Assembly: GCA_022494885.1 (NCBI GenBank)
Contig: JAGVSM010002439.1
Coordinates: 1-64,000, forward strand
DNA from: Micrasema longulum
Lineage: Eukaryota > Arthropoda > Insecta > Trichoptera > Brachycentridae
Reading direction: 5' to 3'
DNA: 64,000 nt
Both the position numbers and the translations under genes were made by a program. The notes under the pieces are model-generated. The model saw nothing but the letters and a program-made list of their open reading frames with translations. It made no database searches and was not told the DNA's origin. How positions within the stretch are numbered: position 1 is the first letter of the stretch; every line of letters begins with the position of its first letter. This document shows positions 46,712-59,060 of the stretch, piece by piece.

Positions 46712-49700
46712 ATGGCGGCGGCTGTCGTTACAGCCGATGTGTTGATTTTAAAAAATACTCAAATTCTAGTAAATGTAGACGAAGCGTTAGCAGACATGCT
46801 GGTAGTGTCTTATTTTAATGAAAATAAACGCTTTCAAGGGGTTTTATTGGACTCCACCAAAAGGTTTATTTTAAAATGATTTTATTAATACCCAGTCTAG
46901 TCTCGTTTGATAAAATTTCAGCAATTTACCTTTACGCCGTATATTTTTTTCAGAAATTTACCCTTTGGAGTTTCTTCATTGCACCCCGCGTTTTCAATAT
47001 CTGAAAAGTGCGCTAATGGGACCGACGACAAATTATTCTCCGCCAACCAAAGATTCGCGTATCAGAATCCCGAATACGCGCCTAAGCCTTTATCCAAACC
47101 CCGACAGCAGCAACAAAGGAGCAAGATGACAGTTCGCCTTCGGCCGAGAAAGGTCCTCTGTTCGAAATGCAGAGGAATATGCAACGAGAATTCCGAAAAT
47201 GTCGCCCAAACGCGGAGTAAAGGTTCCGAACAACGAAACCCTCTGTCCAAAGATAAAAAAAATTATTTGTCGTCAGATACCGCCAGTAGGGAAATTGCCG
47301 AAGAAGAAAGCAGAACTTTAATAATGGGGCACTCTCTAATTCCCAAGATTTCCCGGTTGCAGCCCAACGAAATCACGAAAGCGTTGAATGGTAATATTTA
47401 CGCAAGAAATGAAATTTGGTTCAGGCAAAGTGACGAAAAATGTGAAACAAACTACGAAATAGACGATTTCGACAGCAAAACTAAACAATCGGACGCCAGC
47501 GGAGACAGCAACTCCGCAGAACATTTCCCCAAAAGTGATATTTATAGTTCTAGTGACGGCAATAGTGAGAGTAGATTAATAGGGGAGAATTCAGAAGGGG
47601 AGAGGCGCAGGGCCAAAGGGGGGGCTTCCGGACGCAAGCGCCGCCCCGACACGTACATCACCCCCGACGCTGACGAGTCATCCAGCGGAATGTTCTCCAG
47701 CGCGCGCACCTTGAAGATCTCCTACGGCGAGGGAGAAGGCACGGTACTCCAGTTGCCGGCCACCCAGGGCGAGGCGGAGAGCCGCGCCGCCAAACGCGCC
47801 CTCCGGAAGGCCAAGAAGCAGGCAAGACGGCAAGCCTCTCCGCCCCCCTCTCCCACCCACGACAATCCCTTCCAGATCTTTCAGCGGAAACGCAAACATA
47901 AGGTGAGATAACCTCCCGACTAACAAATCTAGTAATTTTAGCTCCCCAATAGGTTTACAGCCCAATAACTGCCGTGAATTACCTAATAGAACACCCGGCT
48001 CGAGAAGAATACAGGGTCTGGAAGATATACGTGTATCACAATACAAGACTGCAGTGCACAACGGAGTCTTAATCCCAACACTTGTGTTTGGAAGTGAAAT
48101 ATGGAACTGGCAGAGAAAGGATGAAAACGAGCGAATGCGGTCAAAATGCAATCTCTTGTGCGGGAAATTAATGTATGACAGGGTTGCGAATGAAGATATT
48201 AGGCAAGAATGCAAATCTGGGACAGGTCTAATTGATAGGATTAACCCTTTTCCCGCATTCAAAATTGACATATTTTATTTATCAGCTTAAAAACTTATTT
48301 TATTTATTAGTTTAAACACTTATCAGCGCTCACAGACATATGCAAGCACCATGGTGAATGAGTTAAGAAAGGGTCACTGAGATGAATTAGTCATGTAGAA
48401 CGTATGGTAAAACAGATATATATGGTGAGAATGAATGGTATTGTAGGGGAGGATAACCGTGAAAGACGTGGCATGATCAGATAAACCAAAATCTCAATCT
48501 GGTCATGTCAAAAGCGGACACAAAGGAATGGCATGTATGAATTTGGAAGAAGCTTGGAATGTATGTCAGGATAGATGTGTGTGGTGATCCATCCTCTGCC
48601 TAACCCTATGGTAAAATGGCGTAATGGTAGTAGTAGTATATCTTGATATTTATTTATATACAGTTTTTTTATTTTTTTATTAATAAATTTCATAAAAGGT
48701 ACATATTAAAAAAAAATCTATACATATCTACTTTTACAAAATCATATTAAAAGCAGTGAAATAATTGCAGAAAAAAATAACATGTTTTTTTAAAAACAAA
48801 AAGATCAAGAAAGAGTAACAATAAAAAAGAATTGCAACATCAGTAACAAATACAAATGTTTTTTTTATATAATAAAAAGGTACTTAAATCAAACAAAGTA
48901 ACAGTTACGAAAGAGAGAAAAAAACTTTTGATTTCATCACTTTTTCTACTTTTTTAGCACTGGTTGGTATCTTTATTATAAAAATCAGCAAGGATAATCA
49001 ACTTGAATGTCCTAGAAATTATATGAATTTTTTTTTGCAGAAAAGAGGGGTTAATTAATTTTTAAATTTTGAATCACACAATTGTTAACTCTCCCTTTCC
49101 GGTGATGTGTAGCTAGTACACATTGCATCTAATAACATTAATATCTCCATAAATATAATAATTTATGGGTTCAGATTTTCGGTATTCCTTCGTATTTATT
49201 TACATTTACATATATTATTTTGAAGGCTCATAATCAAATAAAATATATGTAATGTAAAAGCAAACGCAACATCTCAGCAGAGCAGAAAATTTACTTTCAA
49301 ATGACTTACGACCTTTACCATTTTATTTTACTTTTGGTGCTCATTTTTAAATAAGAAAAAAACTGATGTTAACACCCTTTACATTACTGTCTTTAATATC
49401 TTAGTTTTCATTTTTTCTTTGAAAGCATGTTTTTAAAATTATGTATTACATCACTGCATAAGCCACATTCCTTATTCACAACAATGGAGATACCGACACA
49501 TATAGAGTCACATGTTATACATATCCTCGTCACATTTTGTTGTCATGTTTAGAAATTGTATTATATATTGTATTGTGTATGTATTTGGTGCTGTGTTGGG
49601 TTTATGTTTTTTTGTAATAATATCATTGTATTATACCAACATAGCACTGTGTGCACAAATATAAACATAAATAAATATAATTTTCGCATAAAATTATTTT

Positions 49701-50638
49701 ATCTGTATTAATTATTATCTCCTAGCTAACTTACCCGTATTTTGAGAGTCAAGGTTAATTGGGAATAATATTTGATTTTTAGCTTTTGATAGTTTACCCA
49801 CTCACTGATTTATTATTATTTATTTAATAATTATATATATATATGGCCCAAGCCAATTAAAACAGTTACACGAAGAAACATATTTACAAGAAACTGAACA
49901 AAAAAACATAAAATTATGTAGCAAAGACAAACAAGGGCAATAAAATAAAGGTATATAATATATTCGATCTTTCGATTTTATTCGGCGGAACTAAGGAGTA
50001 CTGGATTGGCATGGGAGGAGGCGAGAGTGCTGGCTGGCGATAGAGTCTCCCGGAGGCAACTGGTAACGTCCACATGCTCCACTTAGGAGCGGATATGGAA
50101 AAGAAGAAGTTACAATATATCTATCAACATGATAAATATATAGGACTTTGAGCTAAACTGTGCAAATCCATCATACCACACTGTTTTAGAGGCAAAGAGA
50201 TATATGAAAAGCCGGAAGATCTATCCTGAAGAATTCTAAGTTATGTGACGAATTGACTGATATAATTATTATCAAAATCCACTGAATATAACGCGGTTGG
50301 TTAAATCTCAATCATTATCGTTATTGCGCTCCCAGTGTGTTAAAAATAAATATGATTTTATAGAAAAAAAAAAACAAATATATACTTATTTTGAAATATA
50401 ATTTACCTCACTGGAATATGAGGCAGAATGATAGAATGTCCCCTTTATTTAAAATGCATTTACCTAATATTAGTTCAATTGTGTTTTCCAGCTAAGGTGT
50501 AATAAAAAGAAACGAGGACCTTATAAGGAAACGGAGACCATGTCAGCATTGGATAGTAACGCCACCGATCCTTTAGCTACCGACATCACTAGCACAATTA
50601 CGCCTTTATCTCCTCCGCCCATAGATGTCCTCTCCTAA
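46712..50638 (+). CDS. PWWP2A/B-family chromatin protein lacking a PWWP domain, three exons
   Basis: Exons 46712-46863, 46954-47902, 50492-50638; phases join to 1248 nt (415 aa plus TAA). The start has a strong context (AAAATGG). Residues ~14-52 (VDEALADMLVVSYF, GVLLDSTKR) resemble the N-terminal conserved block of PWWP2A/B. Residues ~111-122 (RLRPRKVLCSKC) match the family's RLRPRQVLCDKC-type motif, and ~303-319 (LKISYGEGEGTVLQLP) match the basic conserved segment, followed by a Lys/Arg-rich stretch and KHK. The last exon encodes a short basic start and a Ser/Thr/Pro tail. Vertebrate PWWP2A reads H2A.Z and H3K36me chromatin and binds MTA1-HDAC complexes; a nuclear role here is inferred. The C-terminal PWWP domain is absent from this transcript and I see no PWWP-like exon in the window. 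The first donor (GTTTAT) is weak. Possible AATAAA sites at 51045 and 51052. Confidence 0.75.
47985..48610 (+). mobile_element. Non-LTR retrotransposon tail (FGHVERM family)
   Basis: Plus frames read LIPTLVFGSEIWNWQRKDEN, then LMYDRVANEDIRQECKSGTG, and after further stops SHVERMVKQIY and the tail. It begins about 80 bp after exon 2 of the PWWP2-like gene, inside its 2.6-kb intron and on the same strand. Confidence 0.72.
48611..50491 (+). other. Remainder of PWWP2-like intron 2
   Basis: AT-rich. A GC-richer patch at 49983-50106 (GGAGGCGAGAGTGCTGGCTG, GGAGGCAACTGG, ending GAAAAGAAGAAG) looks like another retroelement 5' or 3' scrap. The acceptor TTTTCCAG ends at 50491. No PWWP-coding sequence was seen. 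Confidence 0.4.
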
Positions 50639-51843
50639 CCTTAGTGAGAATGCAATCTTACATTACTTGTAATATTCAAATTAAAACTCCTTTATAACCT
50701 GCGCCATCTCGTATTTGTAAATGCCAGAATCAATCGACATTAACTGTTATGAAACCTTTTATTTACAATATAACTCTATTCTTTCAGTTATAAGTATTGA
50801 TTGATATAAATATTCAACTTAAGAATTAAAATATTTACTTAAATTTGTATATAAGGTACACGGTATTCATTCCAGAATCTTCCACAACTTTACTGTAATC
50901 TTAAAATTTTCTCACATATTTTGAATATTCTTTACATCTAATCAGCTGCACAATGAAATTATTGTACTACAATACTGAAGACAGAACATGGACAATGAAT
51001 GACAAGTTTTATTCAGGTGTTATTTTAACTGTGTAAATATCAAAAATAAAAAATAAATGTAATGTACACAATTTTCTTGTGCAGTTGACCATACGGTGTT
51101 TATAGAATTACAGTCTTATGGATTTTGAACATTTTCAATTGTCAGAATTTACCTTTAAGATAGCTGTGGGAGTAGTTGACAGTTTAACAAATCTGTAGGA
51201 ATTATGCGTGTGGATGAATGGGTGCTCCTACCGCAGTTGGAGATTGATAGATTTATTACTTGTTGAATAAACAGAGTAATAAAAATTTTACTTGAGTTAC
51301 TAACTGACTAACTGAACTGAGTACTGACTAAGCTTTGAACTGACTATGCATTAATTTTATTGTCCAGTGTTCACTTTGCTTCATAGTGGCAATTTCATAT
51401 CCTTGTTTGTCAGAAATTTGGATGTTTTGATGCACGAAATGTATGATTCAATTTCTGCCCAGAAGAATTAGGATTAGGGAATCGACAATATCAAAAACAC
51501 ATAATTTTTCATTAAATTTACCAAGAAGGCTTTATATGCCAAAGGATTGAAAGATCTGATTGATACATTCCTTCAGTCGAATAAGGTGGGCCAAAGTTGT
51601 ATGGAGAAAAAAAACGATTCCTATCGGACACAAAAAAGAAAAAGGTGCCAAATTATGCTATTACACAGAAAATTTTATTACAATCGGATGTCATCTTATG
51701 TCTCCTGATTGACTTTAAAATACCTACATACATATTTTGAAAAATAGCCTTTTTAAAAAAAAAAACACAGAAACGGTTAACAGTGGTTGTAGTCAATAAA
51801 ATCAAAATTTAATAAGCGAAATATGTTTATTTTAAGATATTGG

Positions 51844-52281
51844 TTACAATAAAAAAATAATCAGTATGCCCGAATATCTTGTTTTGCTTTCAAATTTCGG
51901 CATGGCTTTACGCGACTCTATTTGAGATTTTATGTGATCTGTTCTTTCGTTTTTTTTGCAAAGAGTTGTAGAAGCTTCTGTCACAGTCTTTACTGCTCTT
52001 TCAACTGCTCGTGTGTGACATGGCAGGTGTTGTAACAGCAGTTGTTCTTCGCCTTTTTGCGCAACAGACAGTTGAATTACTTTATTCTTTTTTAACATGA
52101 CTTTCACTTGTTTACGTTGGACAGCAGGAATGGAAACTTTCGACCATATTTCCTTAATTTTCGGCCCAACAATGTCCTCTATTTTCTTGTGCGTAGGTTC
52201 TTTCTTAATTCTGTTGACACGTTTTATCTGGTGCCAGTTCCACTCATAAAACTTCATGACCCCCTCGTATGTCGGTAACAT
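51844..52281 (-). pseudogene. Decayed, internally shortened member of an insect repeat-associated protein family
   Basis: An open frame of 145 aa. The N-terminal part (VMKFYEWNWHQIKRV, IWSKVSIPAVQRKQV) resembles the start of a multi-copy family of uncharacterised arthropod proteins with an IW-K-SIPT motif. The C-terminal part (LPCHTRAVERAVKTVTEAS, then MPKFESKTRYSG) resembles the end of the same family. The long middle section of those proteins is missing, so this looks like a deletion derivative, possibly of transposon origin. Recognition is from memory of motif style, not from a search. It sits alone downstream of the PWWP2-like gene on the opposite strand. No introns or promoter are evident. 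Confidence 0.5.
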
Positions 52282-54867
52282 ATTAACTTAAATATCACTT
52301 GAATCACCAAATAATGGACATTTCGTGAGTACGATCCACGGTGAAAAATAACACTTCCAAGCGCAACACAGCTTAACACCATATTAGCCGGAGCTACACC
52401 GGAAGCTCGTAGATCGTCAATAATTGGCTAGGATGGTGTGCACACTCAATTACGCGGAACTCATAAGAACGCAACGATTTCCTTTTTTTTTAATAAAAAA
52501 AACTGTGGCGATGAGAGTGCTCATAGGATGGTGAGACAACTCCTTTGGAGTGGAGTATGTAATATAGAAGGGGAATTCACTCTGCAAAGGGGTTTCTGAA
52601 AATGTTGTGTTTGGATACATCAATAATATGAATATTGAGCCGAAAAGATTTTGTAAATGAAAGACATGTTGATTCTATAAAAGTACAAAAAGTACAAGGA
52701 TATTGTAAATAAATGTGGCTGAGCGTGTAAAGGTTTCCCTTTTCCAAAATGAGATATTATTATTATAGTTGTGCAAACTAACTATTTTAACGAGTTTTAA
52801 TACCTCTATAATACACTTTGAAATGGACATGACCGCACTCTAGAACGCCTGACCTCAACTGACGGAACATTACACGTTTATGAATGACCAAGACGACACT
52901 CTACAAAGCTAAAGTTAGCTGACAGTCTCTTTTTTAAGCCCGATGTCTGTTACTTACCGCTGGCTACTGTACCTTCTTTAAATTGCTTAAGTTTTATTGA
53001 AATAAATACTCAGTTAAGAGTGTCAACTGCTACATCGCTGTCAACTATACCCACATTTACCTTAAATTATTAGAAATTGAATTCATGTTCAGTCTAAATT
53101 AATTTCCTAAAAAAGAATACATTATAATTATCTACTGTTTGTACTATTTTACCTTTTGATAATCAACATTCAATCTATCAGTTTGTATATGAGCTTATTG
53201 TGGGTGAAGTGAACTGTCATTTTTAAGGTGAAGTAAACGCATTGCTTACATAACATTTCTGTAATTGGCTTAATCCAAAAACCTTTTTTTCCTAGTCCTT
53301 TATGTACAAAACATCCATGTTAATTAAAAACATCAAGGCAGTTTGGTAAAAAAAATAGGCAAAAAGCTCAGATTAAAAATTTTGTATCCAAAAGTATGGA
53401 CATTTTGTTAGTTGGATCATTTCACCCGCAATGGGCTCATTTAGTCCTCTGCAAATTTGCATTTACAGAATATCAGTAATGTTCGTAAAATGTTTAACAT
53501 TACTGCCCCAACGTCTGCTAATTTTAAATAAATATGTCCATTAATGAGGCGGTCAGCGCAGAAGTGAAGTAACCCACGAACACGTGGAACTGAAATAATT
53601 GCATCCAAAGTTTAGCAATATACATAGCCCTGTGTACAAACCAGTAATGGTGTGAGCAGTCCCATTTGTTGATGGATCGGGAAAAATGGGTCCAATTACT
53701 TGTAGTTTATAAAACGTATGGTTATGGACCTTTTCCAATGTTCAAGTCAATTTATGTATACCTATTTGTGGGATACGTCACTTCTTTACTGACCGCCTCA
53801 AATATTAGTTTATGATAGATCCATCTCTTATGGGTTTACAATAAAGATCAAAAGTACATACTTGTACATAAGTAGCGAGCTTTGACTGGATTTAACAGAT
53901 GGAAATTTTGACTGAGTGTTGTGTGATGCACATCCCAAACATAATATATATTATGTTATACTTGTAAAATAGGTTAAGGTGTTCATAAGTGGCATGTTAC
54001 CAGAATGTTCTCATTGTTATATTTTCACTGGAATATTTCATCACTTAGACAGTAAACCTCCCAAATGTAGTTGATTCTATGCCAATCAAAATATGTGCTA
54101 AAGGTATACGTTTTGGATTTTTCTCTGTATATTCGTTTATATCCTATATTTATTGTCGTCTAAATATCTATATTTCTAACTCCTTATTAGAACTAAAGTA
54201 TTTTAATTTTGCCACACCAATTAATAAGAATATTGATTTCTTTATCTCGGCTTTAATAATTTTAGTTGTTTTAAAACCCTTGTTATGAAATCTGTCATAT
54301 CTTTTAATTAATCTGCTTCATGAGTTTAAAGATTTCAAATAGAATTTCGTCCTTGAATTAACAAAACCGTGTAAGTCATTTTTTGTTATTTTTACAGGAC
54401 GACGAATAAACTGCGTATTTTATTAAAAGCTCAACTAAATTACGAAAACTGAATGTTTATCAACTCAATAAAATAGGCAGTTTTTTCATCACCCTGTAAA
54501 AGAACAAAAATGGCTCAGACGGTGTTAGCTAAGCGACGATTTGAAGATTTTAAAATATAATTCTTTTATCCTTGTCATTTTAAGTTTTCAGAATTTAAAT
54601 TAGACTAATAATATCCACTCTTTAGGTGTAAAAATGGATTGCTCTTGCCAGTTAACAAAATATTCATTTTGTAACTAACTGCATTCTCCGGTTCTTTAAG
54701 TAGGTACTAAATAAATAACAATTTCTTAACCTGCTCTAGCTAATGCTATATACCTAATTAAATTCAATTGCATTACATAATTCATATTTATTTTTAATGC
54801 GCCCGTGGTGCATAAATAAATAGAATTTGCATTTTGGTGGTAATATAATATAAAGGTTTTAACACAC
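52282..54867. other. Spacer, nothing supported
   Basis: No coding frame with recognisable features. GC is slightly higher at 52320-52470, immediately upstream of the decayed 145-codon frame, which could be its old 5' flank. Confidence 0.4.
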
Positions 54868-55215
54868 CAACAATGTTTTGCGTGTGTCCAAATGTTTGCA
54901 GACTGGCTGGGTTTCCTACCTAGGAAGTTATTTAGGTCTAAATTGTTTTCAGGCGGTGTCTAGTAGGTGAATTGGTTCAGCCGGATGAATCTCACCCACA
55001 CGATAAAGGTTTCATTCAGCTCTTACACTTCACAAAAGTCAACAGATGGAGGAGTTGAGGAAATGTGGATGTTTAAACACAGGCAGAATGGTGAATTTTA
55101 CATTGTGTAAAGTAGCCACTTAAACCAGCCAGTGACAGGTCATAAACCCTGTAAATGCCTAGACTTCCATATTCCCTTCTCAAAAAAAATTTCCCTCTCT
55201 GTTGCAACAAATTTA
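54868..55215 (-). repeat. Near-complete copy of the ~394-bp dispersed repeat
   Basis: It carries, in order, CAACAATGTTTTGCGTG, GACTGGCTGGGTTTCC, the GATGAATCTCACCCAC block, AACAGATGGAGGAGTTGAGG, CCAGTGACAGGTCATAAACC and TTTCCCTCTCTGTTGCAAC. It is the clearest single reference copy in the window. Confidence 0.75.
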
Positions 55216-55811
55216 GTTTTAACACTTCTTCATATTTGTGAAATCCATTTTTGTAATTATACTGAATTGACAATTTTTAATAATAGAACTATGCAAACCA
55301 TAAAAATAAAATATAAGTAGATATTTTCACGACGTAAAATAAAATAAATTTTAATTACACAAGAGTATCTGTAGACATTTTTTAATATTTTTCTTACCCT
55401 ATTTGGACCTGATGGTGCATAGGGCACTGCAATATGAAGTCTACTATTCTATGTATGCATGATAACAATACATATTTTAATTACAGATGTCTTACATAAA
55501 CAAATATTGCTTAAGTACTGAGTGTATAATATTTGTAAAAAATGTTGTGAATGAAAAAATATATATATCTTCGGTGATACTGCAATAGCGCATAATCTGT
55601 TTTTTTTACGAAAATGTTTTACCCCACTAATTTGTTACAGGGATTAAGATCTGTTGGTTTTTAAATTATTGCTATTTTTACTTTAAATACATGTCATAAG
55701 TAATATATAACAGTAACTGACAAAAAATAAAATTAATAGTTATGCAGTATCACTAACGGTACAACTTCATGCTAACCTTTAAAATGTATATGCCTTTACA
55801 TTAATTTTAAC

Positions 55812-56010
55812 AGGCGCAGTTTGTTAGACGGCCAACTGTGAAACTTGCGTCGCGGGTTCGATTCCCTCCAGTTCCATAAAAAAATTCCAAGAAAGGGTTT
55901 TTTCTCAATCAATTCGGGTGTTATGCTGTATTTTTCATAGATTCCTACCATATCCTCTCTTTCCCACTTGCTGGCATAGAAACTTAGTGGGTTATTCTTT
56001 TATAAAAATA
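55812..56010 (+). repeat. tRNA-headed SINE, singleton family
   Basis: GGCGCAGTTTGTTAGACGG (A-box side) and GCGGGTTCGATTCCCTCC (B box), then a non-tRNA body and an A-rich end. No second copy seen in the window. Confidence 0.5.
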
Positions 56011-58249
56011 ATTAAAAAAACAAAACAACCATTCCATGTTTTTCTTTTCATGGTTTTATTATTATCCCTAGTTTAAAACAATTATTCTATGTTTTGCCTG
56101 GAATAAAAATGAACAGATTCATGTAATAATAAATCTGTAACTTTTAGTTAGGTTTTAAAAAAAAAAATTGCTTGTAAAGGAAGAGTCAACGTGATATGTG
56201 ATATCCGCACATCTACTGTGCAAAATTCACTTCCGAATATATTACTTAAGTAGTTTTGTATTTGCGATTTTCTTTTACGAATGTTCCTATTTTAATGTCA
56301 TCTTCAAACGATGAAAATAGTTCAATATATGAATTAAAACTTGTCATACTTTAAATAAAGTAAGAAGCATCAGTAACCGTTGATTTATAGAATTCATTAA
56401 AATATACATGTAACCAATTCTTAAAGCACAAAAAAGTAAGACGTGAAGTGAAAATATTTTGTGATAAATAATATATTATGTAGATAGATTTCAAATAAAT
56501 TTTCTCTATTAGTAAATTTGGCTAGTGTTATTTCTAAAACTGCGATTTCTGATTGAACTTTTGTGAAATTTTCACGATGATTGGAAACATGTAACTTGGG
56601 AATCTAAGCCATTTTTAAATGACCTAATTTGAAAAATTGACATACGAAATAGCGGGTTTATCCTTTTAATAAAAATCTTCTAGCTTTATTTTAATTCCAA
56701 ATGCAGTTAATTTATCATTTACAAAAGCATTTGTTAAACTTATCAATGAATGTGGAAATACATTTTTAAAATTAATTAATTTAGTTTAAACAAATTACGC
56801 ATCTAAAAAGCTATTTTTGAATATGGTTTTTTAAATTATATTTTCCAACGTAAGAGAGAAAATATCCATTTCAATGTAAAATCTATAAATTGTAATTTGC
56901 TCTAAAAGTTGGTTCCATCCTTCCTTTTCTCCGGTCTTCGATTATTAATTTTAATGTCAAGAGATTTATATGTTGTATAAGTCCGGAAATAAGTTAGACT
57001 GTTTTCTTTTTTCTTATATTCACTCATTAATTCTTGAAAATGTTGGTACCCTAAATAATATTTGTTAGCAATTATTGTATTTTATGTAAACAATCTTTGA
57101 TGGTTAATAAATTGTCTCTGGTAAGGGATCTACAAAGATGTGTTTCTATGATCACAAAATTATGGTCATACTGATTCTTATTACTCGGGCTTATACTATT
57201 GATTTAGAGTATAATATTCACATTGTCTGAGAATAATTATTTTGATGTAAATGTGTACTTTCTTGTGGCCATTTATGTATATTAATACTTTGTATCGTAA
57301 TTAATTCCACACTGTCTAGAAATTATTTGAAATAACACTGTTTTTAATATTTATTATCGAATACAAATGTACTTGTTAAAACTCTGATGAGAAAATGGTA
57401 TTGGTTTCAAATTTGCCAATGATCGTACTATTGCTACAAATATTATGTCCTCAGCATAATTTGATTTTAAAGCTAACCAGAGATTGATCAATTCGCAACA
57501 AATTCTGCTGAGTGACGGAATATAAATCTGCATACTATTCTAACCACTATAATTTAAAATCTAGACATTGTGAAATATTTTATTTAATTTGTAATATTTT
57601 ATTATGTACAATGCATACCATTCTTAAGATTGATAATCACGGCACTGTATCTGTCTTAGGTGCCGATAATGCATTTGTAAATATGTCTATTGCATTAATA
57701 TAATGTGTAGTTTATATAATTACAATGGTACCACCAGTAATATTTAAACTGGAGTTTTCGTAAAACTTTGGTGTTAAGTACATTATTAATCTGATGTAAA
57801 TGTGTCACTGATAATGTATTGCTGTGTTCATTACTGGGTGTTATGAGGTAAGGAGCTAAGGAGTTGGCATTTACAGGACTCAGTATATAAATGTGTAATT
57901 ATAAGGGTGAAAATATGCTATGAGGGTGATAATAAAATAAATATTTTACTGATAAAATAACTTTGAATATCATTTATTTATTTTGTCTTATTGGGGATTT
58001 TAACCGATTTTTACACGACAAAAAGTAGATATATACTAACAATACCAAGAGTAAATTTAAAAAATCTGCTGTTAATTTAATAATACATAATATAGGAGAG
58101 TTTACATAATTGTGTGTGTGGTGTTTGTGTTCATGTATGTGCATTTATAGGGGAGAGGGCTTGGTAAGAAGTTTGATTGTTTAAAAAGATGTTGTTACAT
58201 TCTGAACCTTTAAATGTTACTTTTTTAATGAAGTAACATTTTAAATAGC
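56011..58249. other. AT-rich spacer, nothing supported
   Basis: Long unique-looking AT-rich sequence without recognisable genes or repeats. Short frames only. Confidence 0.5.
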
Positions 58250-58458
58250 AGGCAACAGTCAGCCATCGTCGACTGTTACATGCTATGAAATTATGGCCTA
58301 GTTTTATTGGCCCTACGGGCCTCAGTTGATTGGGATCTCAGGCACCTTGAAATATCGCCCCTTTGTGCCTCACAATTTATTTTTTGCTGTTTGGAGCAAT
58401 CTAAATGTAATAAAGAAGAATCTGTCAGAATAATTCTACCAAAACCACACAAAATTTC

Positions 58459-58641
58459 GACGGCCTCCGTGTTGAAGTGGTTAAGAATCTTGACTCACAC
58501 GCAGAAGGTTCTGGGTTCGATTCCCGATGAGAACATAAAAATTAAATGAGGTGTTTCTCAAGCCTGGGCGTACTGTGCTGTAATTCACCACTGTAATTGG
58601 ACCTCAAGGCCTGTTGTGGTGCAAAAAATTGAAACAAAAAA
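58459..58641 (+). repeat. tRNA-headed SINE, family A
   Basis: GACGGCCTCCGTGTTGAAGT, GGTTCGATTCCCGATGAGAA, TTTCTCAAGCCTGGGCGTAC and CACTGTAATTGGACCTCAAG match the copy at 25953. It is inserted between two related segments (58250-58345 and 58659-58830). Confidence 0.78.
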
Positions 58642-58689
58642 TCTGTAATTTAAAATAATAACAGTCAGCTATCGCCTATTGTTAAATGT

Positions 58690-58812
58690 TAGTAAATTCT
58701 CATTTAATCAGCTCTCTGGGCCTTAATGAATCTGTCTTGGCCTTATTAAATCAGCCTTGCGTTCCTCAGTTAATCGGCTCTTAGGGCCTTGGTTAATTAG
58801 GATCTCGGATGC
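58690..58812 (+). repeat. Degenerate minisatellite, unit near 26-28 bp
   Basis: TTTAATCAGCTCTCTGGGCC, ATGAATCTGTCTTGGCC, TTAAATCAGCCTTGCGTTCC, TTAATCGGCTCTTAGGGCC and TTAATTAGGATCTCGG follow one another. A related unit lies at 58310-58345 left of the SINE. Confidence 0.55.
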
Positions 58813-58849
58813 GGTACATTAGTTTTTCGTAATACAAATTTTAAATGTT

Positions 58850-59060
58850 TGCCCACCTCGTAGTGTAACGGTCAGCGCAGTTGCCTACCATAAAAGAGGT
58901 CTGGGGTTTGATTCCCAGTATAGTTGACATGAAATATTTAAAACTGTGTTTTTACACTGGAATATTTCATAGTCCCTGGACTGGCACCTGAAACTTAAGA
59001 CTGATCATCTTACCTGCGATAGGTGTACCAATGCAGTGCCCTATGGAGAGAGAATGAAAT
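58850..59060 (+). repeat. tRNA-headed SINE, family C (best head)
   Basis: The head CCTCGTAGTGTAACGGTCAG holds an A-box-like start, and GGTCTGGGGTTTGATTCCCA a B box. The body (ATATTTCATAGTCCCTGGAC, TGGCACCTGAA, AGACTGATCATCTTACC, AATGCAGTGCCCTATG) is shared with eight other sites in this window. Confidence 0.75.

Noticed and set aside
47678..48271. 197-codon minus-strand frame
   Set aside because: Antisense shadow of the GC-rich part of PWWP2-like exon 2 and of the adjoining LINE tail.
58850..58925. Functional tRNA genes (also at 25953, 23154, 60311, 55812)
   Set aside because: A and B boxes are present, but the sequences recur with SINE bodies and tails and do not form full cloverleaf tRNAs by eye.
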